NCBI GenBank assembly: GCA_964587885.1
Contig: CAZPME010000042.1
Coordinates: forward strand, 1 to 6,281
Source: UBA60 sp964587885
Lineage (GTDB): Archaea > Thermoplasmatota > Poseidoniia > Poseidoniales > Poseidoniaceae
DNA: 6,281 nucleotides
Reading direction: 5' to 3'
Part shown: positions 1 through 3,668 of the stretch, piece by piece
How positions within the stretch are numbered: position 1 is the stretch's first letter
Layout of the letters: each line of letters begins with the position of its first letter
Position numbers and translations under genes: made by a program
Notes under the pieces: generated by a model
Database searches by the model: none
What the model saw: only the letters and a program-made list of their open reading frames with translations
What the model was told of the DNA's origin: nothing

Positions 1-1
1 G

Positions 2-265
2 ATTAAAAGGGCTTACTATTTTGAAGGTTTGATGTTATTAAGTGGGGCAATCGGATGGATGTTTTGGTGCTTTTTAATCACCATGCATATTCTTCAATTC
101 AACGGAAGTGAATTTTATGAAAACTGGTGGGATAACGAAGATGATTTATTTGCTGTAATATTAACACCTTTTGGGGCCATAATCGCGGCGTTTTGGTGGT
201 TTAAGCGTTACTCTAGGATGAGTCCAGATAGTTGGCCATTTCCCAAGAAGATGGACGATAACTAA
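2..265 (+). CDS. Small two-helix membrane protein, 5' end possibly outside window
   Basis: I do not recognise this gene. The frame is open from the left edge to TAA at 263-265 (87 codons), so it may be the C-terminal part of a longer protein. Internal starts are TTG at 29 and ATG at 32, the latter 4 nt after a GAAGG at 23-27, which would give a complete 77-residue protein. Two hydrophobic helices are visible: one right after the ATG (GAIGWMFWCFLITMHIL) and one beginning LFAVILTPFGAIIAAFWWF. An acidic, Trp-containing loop (ENWWDNEDD) lies between them, and the tail is short and polar with a basic KRYSR after helix 2. By the positive-inside rule the loop would face outward and both ends would be cytoplasmic. 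It faces cbf5 convergently across a 303-bp gap. The clear membrane pattern and lack of a better rival frame support a real gene; the start is uncertain. Confidence 0.6.
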   Translation: MKRAYYFEGLMLLSGAIGWMFWCFLITMHILQFNGSEFYENWWDNEDDLFAVILTPFGAIIAAFWWFKRYSRMSPDSWPFPKKMDDN

Positions 266-568
266 CTGACCTTGACGTACTGGTAATATTGGACTCTTGT
301 GGATCAGGCCTAGTGATGTTGTCGCTTTGAAAATCTCATATTTTTGTCGGTTACAATGAGGGATATTTCCGGGTACTTTTCGCACCCCTTTAGTACGTAT
401 AATCGCAAAAACACGGGCAAACTTTAGAAGGAGTACGCAAGAAGTGAAATTGCTTCCGTGACTGTGGGGGTCCACTTCGGTGAGGGAGCGGTGTGTGAAA
501 ACATGAGGCAACTAAAGATTAGATTAGAGACCGATGAGTACGTTTACGAGGAATACGTTGAAGCTTGA
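266..568. other. Convergent intergenic stretch, no clear gene
   Basis: About 300 bases separate the stop of the left membrane-protein gene from the stop of cbf5 on the opposite strand. I looked for tRNA-like arms, C/D or H/ACA guide-RNA boxes and long inverted repeats and saw nothing convincing. There is a weak hairpin candidate (gaag/cttc arms) around 441-456. A minus-strand open frame crosses most of the region, but it starts at a TTG and has no recognisable protein character. The only coding-like signal is the plus-strand remnant listed separately. Confidence 0.5.
356..568 (+). pseudogene. Possible decayed or very small plus-strand ORF
   Basis: From ATG 356 the frame reads 23 codons to TAG at 425-427, then runs on in the same frame for 46 more codons to TGA at 566-568. 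The second part ends with an acidic, coding-like tail (RLETDEYVYEEYVEA). A strong purine-rich AGAAGGAG lies at 426-433, but no good start follows at normal spacing: GTG 444 is in another frame and stops after five codons, while in-frame GTG 458, GTG 464, GTG 491 and ATG 503 are distant. ATG 503 would give a 21-residue peptide. The terminal TGA directly abuts the cbf5 TAA. It could be a gene broken by the TAG, a tiny peptide gene, or chance. I recognise no family, and the call is weak. Confidence 0.2.
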
Positions 569-1537
569 TTATTCAGACTTCCACGCCCGCGGATAAACGT
601 CGACATCCATCAATACGGATTGAGATTTGGCGACTTCTCCAGCATTTAGATCTGGGATGGCGTCGGATTCAATGAGTAATTGTGCTAAGGCAACAACTTC
701 ACCTTTTAGGGTCATTAATCGAACGATTGACCCCTTAGCTAATCCTTTGGCAATACTTACGATTCCTGGGCGCGCCAATGGTGCGCCGTGAGAAATGGCT
801 CCAACAGCGGCATCTTTGATTACGACTTTTGGATAATGTGAGACTAATACTTCAATTGGCAGAAGAATTTTGCGCATTGCTTTGTCATCCTCGTTGGCCT
901 TATACATCCACATTGCATCGGATATGGTTTCCATACTCACACAATGTTTCTCGTCAAAGGTGCCCGAGTAAGGTCGTCGTAGTTCAACTAACTCAACATT
1001 TTGGCCAAGCAATAGTCCTAGGTCGCGAGCAAGAGTGCGAACATATGTTCCAGCCTCACACTCAATCAGTGCAACAGCGAATTTCTCGTCATTCTCAAGA
1101 ATTTCAAAGGTCTTGATTGTTCGAGTACGTACCTGAACTTTAACCGCCGAGATCTCTGGAGGGACATTGTAGATTCTTCCGCTAAGTCGTGCAACAGCCG
1201 CCGACAATTCATCTTCCGATGGAGCCGCGTCAAATCTCAATACCGCGATATAGCATTTGTCGTGACCGAGCATCGCTCCAGTTAGTCGCATGGTTTTTCC
1301 TAGCAATAATGGCAAAACACCTGTCGCGAAGGGGTCCAAAGTTCCTCCGTGCCCCATCTTTTCCAATCCAATAATATCTTTTGCCCATGCTGCAAGTTGA
1401 TGTGATGAAGGCCCAGCGGGCTTGTCAAGAAGAATCACACTAGCGGCGAGCATTTGCTCGAAAGTTCGCTCGCTTGGTGCACAACCGTGCGCTGGCTCGG
1501 TCGTCGCACTTTCATCTATCATCCACATTTCAGCCAT
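569..1537 (-). CDS. cbf5: Archaeal H/ACA RNP pseudouridine synthase Cbf5 (TruB family, PUA domain)
   Basis: Catalytic subunit of the H/ACA ribonucleoprotein, which with Nop10, Gar1, L7Ae and guide RNAs converts uridine to pseudouridine in rRNA; archaeal Cbf5 can also make Psi55 in tRNA. The 322 residues show the archaeal N-terminal extension (PSERTFEQML), then motif I LDKPAGPSSHQLAAW (37-51) and motif II GHGGTLDPFATGVLP (62-76) with catalytic Asp68. The conserved Tyr is at 96, PPEISAVKVQVRTRTI is at 126-141, and GTYVRTLARDLG at 163-174 is the third active-site motif. Residues 235-295 form a PUA domain, and the end DVYPRAW is typical of Cbf5/dyskerin. The ATG at 1537 overlaps the cmk stop by 8 bp and has GAGGG 7 nt upstream; ATG 1528 is a possible alternative. 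It is the last gene of the DUF106-cmk-cbf5 unit. Length and motifs are normal, so I expect it to be active. Confidence 0.95.
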   Translation of the reverse strand: MAEMWMIDESATTEPAHGCAPSERTFEQMLAASVILLDKPAGPSSHQLAAWAKDIIGLEKMGHGGTLDPFATGVLPLLLGKTMRLTGAMLGHDKCYIAVLRFDAAPSEDELSAAVARLSGRIYNVPPEISAVKVQVRTRTIKTFEILENDEKFAVALIECEAGTYVRTLARDLGLLLGQNVELVELRRPYSGTFDEKHCVSMETISDAMWMYKANEDDKAMRKILLPIEVLVSHYPKVVIKDAAVGAISHGAPLARPGIVSIAKGLAKGSIVRLMTLKGEVVALAQLLIESDAIPDLNAGEVAKSQSVLMDVDVYPRAWKSE

Positions 1538-2081
1538 TGGTTATCCCTCGCTTATCTAATAACGCAATGGTTTGGTCGAAAACCTGGTCTGCGTCTAAAT
1601 TGGTGCCGTCGATGCTGGCATTATATGGTTCTTCATCAGCCGGTTGAAATCCATACAGTTCAGCAAATCTTGCTTGATCGGTAGCCATTCTCTCATCAGC
1701 CTGTTGCAAGCGCTGCTCAATTGACCCTCCCTCGCGGGCGACAATGCGGCGTGCTCTCTCGTTCACAGAAACTTCTATCCAAAGCCTCACACAATCTATA
1801 TTCAGTTCGTATGCCCACCATCCGGCGAGTCTACTCTCGATGATTTCTGGTCCATTCACGGTTTGCATACGCTGTTTGAGAATTGCGTCTAATTCACGGT
1901 CAACAGAAAGGTCTTCCTTGCATAATTTGCCGAATTCTAGTAATTCCATCCCTCTATCGGTTGCTGCATCGCGAAAGACTTGGCCACCATTCAGTGCACT
2001 CCAGCCAAAATGTTGGCACAATTTATCAACCAAAGTTGAAGTCCCACTCCCAGGTTGTCCTGAGACTGTAAGTCGAACCAT
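1530..2081 (-). CDS. cmk: Archaeal (type 2) cytidylate kinase
   Basis: Cytoplasmic nucleoside monophosphate kinase: ATP + (d)CMP to ADP + (d)CDP, feeding CTP and dCTP pools. The 183 residues match the compact archaeal class. The P-loop GQPGSGTSTL (8-17) carries Thr where most P-loops have Lys, which is the norm for archaeal Cmk. FRDAATDRGMELLEFGKL (36-53) is the CMP-binding region, DLSVDRELD (57-65) follows, and ESRLAGWWA (82-90) is the conserved SRLxGW signature. A lid-like basic stretch RARRIVAREG is at 109-118, followed by a helical Gln/Arg-rich segment at 122-139. ATG 2081 lies 3 bp beyond the DUF106 stop and has AGGTGG at 2091-2096, nine bases upstream. The cmk stop overlaps the cbf5 start by 8 bp, so the genes are probably translationally coupled. 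The cmk/cbf5 pairing is a known archaeal arrangement. Confidence 0.94.
   Translation of the reverse strand: MVRLTVSGQPGSGTSTLVDKLCQHFGWSALNGGQVFRDAATDRGMELLEFGKLCKEDLSVDRELDAILKQRMQTVNGPEIIESRLAGWWAYELNIDCVRLWIEVSVNERARRIVAREGGSIEQRLQQADERMATDQARFAELYGFQPADEEPYNASIDGTNLDADQVFDQTIALLDKRGITNG
1545..1549 (-). promoter_or_regulatory. Shine-Dalgarno site of cbf5
   Basis: GAGGG on the minus strand lies 7 nt upstream of ATG 1537, inside the end of cmk. It supports the first ATG rather than ATG 1528 and suggests coupled translation with cmk. Confidence 0.55.
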
Positions 2082-2084
2082 TGT

Positions 2085-2990
2085 CTAACGCCACCTATGC
2101 AGACAAACCTTGCATTGCGTCATACCTTCGCTTTTTTGTGTGATTGAATTATCACATTTTGGGCAGGAAACATGAATTTCCGAAATCACATCAGCGCCAG
2201 AAAACCCATATTCAGATTGTTCTTGATTTCCCTTTTGCTTACGGGGACCTCCTCGACGTTGACGGTTACGGCGAGATTTTCGGGTCTGGCTTGGCTCGGC
2301 GGCGACCAGGTGAATCAGTGGTTCCTTGATAGTCTCGCCAGCCATTACTACTGGATGAGAGCGATAACGGAATAATTTGATGTGTCGGTCAACTGCCCGG
2401 CCAAGTGGTGCTGAAAGACAAATATAGGTGGCTATCCAAGCAGGGAAGAATAGGAATTTGTCCCCTAACAGACTCCATTTTGGTATCCATGGTAGACTGA
2501 CATAATCGACGCGAAAGTCTTCGACAACTTGGCCAATCCATGAAAATATGGCAATAATGAAAACAAGAGTGAACATCATAGGTTTCATGCCACCCATTGT
2601 GATTTTAGTCTGTTCGGGCATTATGTGAAGTTGTAATTTTTGCGCCTTTTCCATCCTTGCTGCATCCCTTGACATGCGAGCTTCATTACTCATTTTCCTG
2701 ACTTGACTCATACGGTGTCCGACGTGTGCTTGCTCAATTGGGTCAATGAATAGATTGCGCAAAATTGTATTCACTAGCATCGAGCAGGATCCAATAATTA
2801 GTACAGTAATAACAAAATAAGCCTCTTCGGGAAGCCATGGAGATAGAATGGGGTGTGCATAATTGCCCATGGCGCCACGAAACTCGTCATTCATCATCAT
2901 GAATGTCATTATTAGCATAAAGATGAGCATGAAGAACATCTGCCCTCCTTCTGGAGCAGGTGGTTGGTTGCCACCGCCCCCTTGACTCAT
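2085..2990 (-). CDS. DUF106/EMC3-TMCO1 (YidC/Oxa1 superfamily) membrane protein with C-terminal zinc ribbon
   Basis: Archaeal DUF106 proteins are distant relatives of YidC/Oxa1, EMC3 and TMCO1 and are thought to act as ribosome-associated membrane insertases. Numbering from ATG 2990 (301 aa): a Gly/Pro-rich start (2-17), a very Met-rich hydrophobic helix (about 18-33), a core helix (57-79), a charged coiled-coil hairpin (about 84-124), MKPMMFTLVFIIAIFSWIG (135-153), and a last helix at about 178-199. MKPM before the second core helix is characteristic of the family. The tail is unusual: a strongly basic linker (about 234-254, KSRRNRQRRGGPRKQKG) followed by a zinc ribbon, CPKC at 276-279 and CKVC at 293-296. 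An in-frame TTG at 3005 would add five residues; I prefer the ATG. It opens the operon, ends 3 bp before cmk, and lacks the secY/adk genes often found upstream. Confidence 0.88.
   Translation of the reverse strand: MSQGGGGNQPPAPEGGQMFFMLIFMLIMTFMMMNDEFRGAMGNYAHPILSPWLPEEAYFVITVLIIGSCSMLVNTILRNLFIDPIEQAHVGHRMSQVRKMSNEARMSRDAARMEKAQKLQLHIMPEQTKITMGGMKPMMFTLVFIIAIFSWIGQVVEDFRVDYVSLPWIPKWSLLGDKFLFFPAWIATYICLSAPLGRAVDRHIKLFRYRSHPVVMAGETIKEPLIHLVAAEPSQTRKSRRNRQRRGGPRKQKGNQEQSEYGFSGADVISEIHVSCPKCDNSITQKSEGMTQCKVCLHRWR
2091..2096 (-). promoter_or_regulatory. Shine-Dalgarno site of cmk
   Basis: AGGTGG on the minus strand lies 9 nt before ATG 2081, within the last codons of the DUF106 gene. It fixes the cmk start and supports a single polycistronic message. 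Confidence 0.5.
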
Positions 2991-3018
2991 GTATCTGTGC
3001 GGCAACCTACTGTCCTTG

Positions 3019-3038
3019 AACGTTGGCCTGCCAACATT
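3019..3038. repeat. 20-bp imperfect dyad, candidate operator
   Basis: The perfect core is GTTGGC-CT-GCCAAC (3022-3035), extended by AA/TT on the flanks with one mismatched pair (3021/3036). It sits between the TATA-like element and the DUF106 start, where a dimeric regulator could bind the DNA or where the leader RNA of the DUF106 operon could fold into a short hairpin. No matching second copy is seen in the window. Confidence 0.4.
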
Positions 3039-3071
3039 CTAACGAGCAGAATTGACAAAACATTGCTAGTC

Positions 3072-3078
3072 ATATAAT
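3072..3078. promoter_or_regulatory. TATA-like element in the divergent promoter region
   Basis: ATATAAT reads as ATTATAT on the other strand, so it could serve either gene. For the plus-strand gene it would place transcription start near 3101-3103, leaving a leader of about 20 nt that contains GTAGGA just before ATG 3122. For the DUF106 operon it would give a leader of roughly 55-60 nt. No convincing purine-rich BRE is seen beside it, so the call rests on position and AT content. Confidence 0.3.
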
Positions 3079-3121
3079 GGTGAGATTCAAAGATGATTAC
3101 CTTTTCGACCGCATGTAGGAC

Positions 3122-3586
3122 ATGTCAGGAGACAAAAGGTCAAGTCGCATCACTCCAGATGCAGAGCGTGCGGAGGTAACCGATGGGGGTGTTGTCGGTA
3201 GTCGCTATTGGTTGCACAGTCAGCCGATGCCAATGGTTGGCCGCCCATGCTCATGTCCTCTAGAAAAGATGGTTGAACAATTAGATAAATTACCACAGAA
3301 GCCATCTGTATGGTGTTGGACAAATTCAGCCGATAATGTTCCCGAAGGCATGCAATTTTTGCGTAGCAGTCCAGATTCCCATGCTGCATCAGTGCGGCCT
3401 GAATTAGATTCTTGGATGCTACAAAATCCCAAATCATGGCTAGTTATCGATGGCCGAGGCCAACGCATACCTTCTGCCGGTGGGAAGTTAGAAGAAATAT
3501 TACGGGAATTACCAACGGTTGTCATCATGATAGTAGAGGATACAAACAAGGCTCTATTATTCCCACAATGGGACTTCCCGCTTTGA
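3122..3586 (+). CDS. Unrecognised 154-residue protein
   Basis: I do not recognise a family. The ATG at 3122 is the first possible start, because TAG at 3116-3118 closes the frame upstream; AGGA lies just one base before it. The protein begins with a charged stretch (1-20), then has CSC (43-45) and a helix-like segment EKMVEQLDKLPQ (48-59). Next come a WCW motif (64-66), a strand-like SWLVIDGRG (105-113), a helix GKLEEILRELP (121-131) and a hydrophobic strand TVVIMIVED (132-140). This alternation suggests a small alpha/beta, Rossmann-like fold. There is no signal peptide or membrane helix. Six Trp and three Cys stand out for its size. It is divergent from the DUF106 operon and convergent with the large gene on its right. 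Minus-strand frames here look like shadows. Confidence 0.6.
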   Translation: MSGDKRSSRITPDAERAEVTDGGVVGSRYWLHSQPMPMVGRPCSCPLEKMVEQLDKLPQKPSVWCWTNSADNVPEGMQFLRSSPDSHAASVRPELDSWMLQNPKSWLVIDGRGQRIPSAGGKLEEILRELPTVVIMIVEDTNKALLFPQWDFPL

Positions 3587-3668
3587 TACTAATTCATTTT
3601 GCTTCACGCAATCAATGCTAACGCATATTGTGTTAATGGCTTAAAACCCAAGTAGGAAATATTAGTTT

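Noticed and set aside
8..17. P-loop of cmk (GQPGSGTSTL, residue numbers) lacking the usual Lys, considered as an inactivating change
   Set aside because: Archaeal type 2 cytidylate kinases normally carry GxPGSGT[ST]T here, so this is the family norm and not a defect.
441..490. Possible structured RNA or guide RNA in the intergenic region
   Set aside because: Only a 4-bp stem and a G-rich patch are visible; there are no C/D boxes, no ACA with paired pockets and no tRNA-like arms.
161..511. Minus-strand ORF of 116 codons across the convergent intergenic region
   Set aside because: It starts at TTG, overlaps the membrane-protein gene antisense, and its sequence shows no domain pattern or ribosome-binding site.
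3150..3549. Two minus-strand ORFs opposite the 154-residue protein
   Set aside because: Both lie entirely antisense to the plus-strand gene and have no recognisable motif; the plus frame has the better fold-like pattern and an ATG start.
3587..3668. Terminator hairpin between the two convergent stops
   Set aside because: Short T-runs occur on both strands, as archaeal terminators need, but no stem-loop or long T tract is clear enough to call a specific site.
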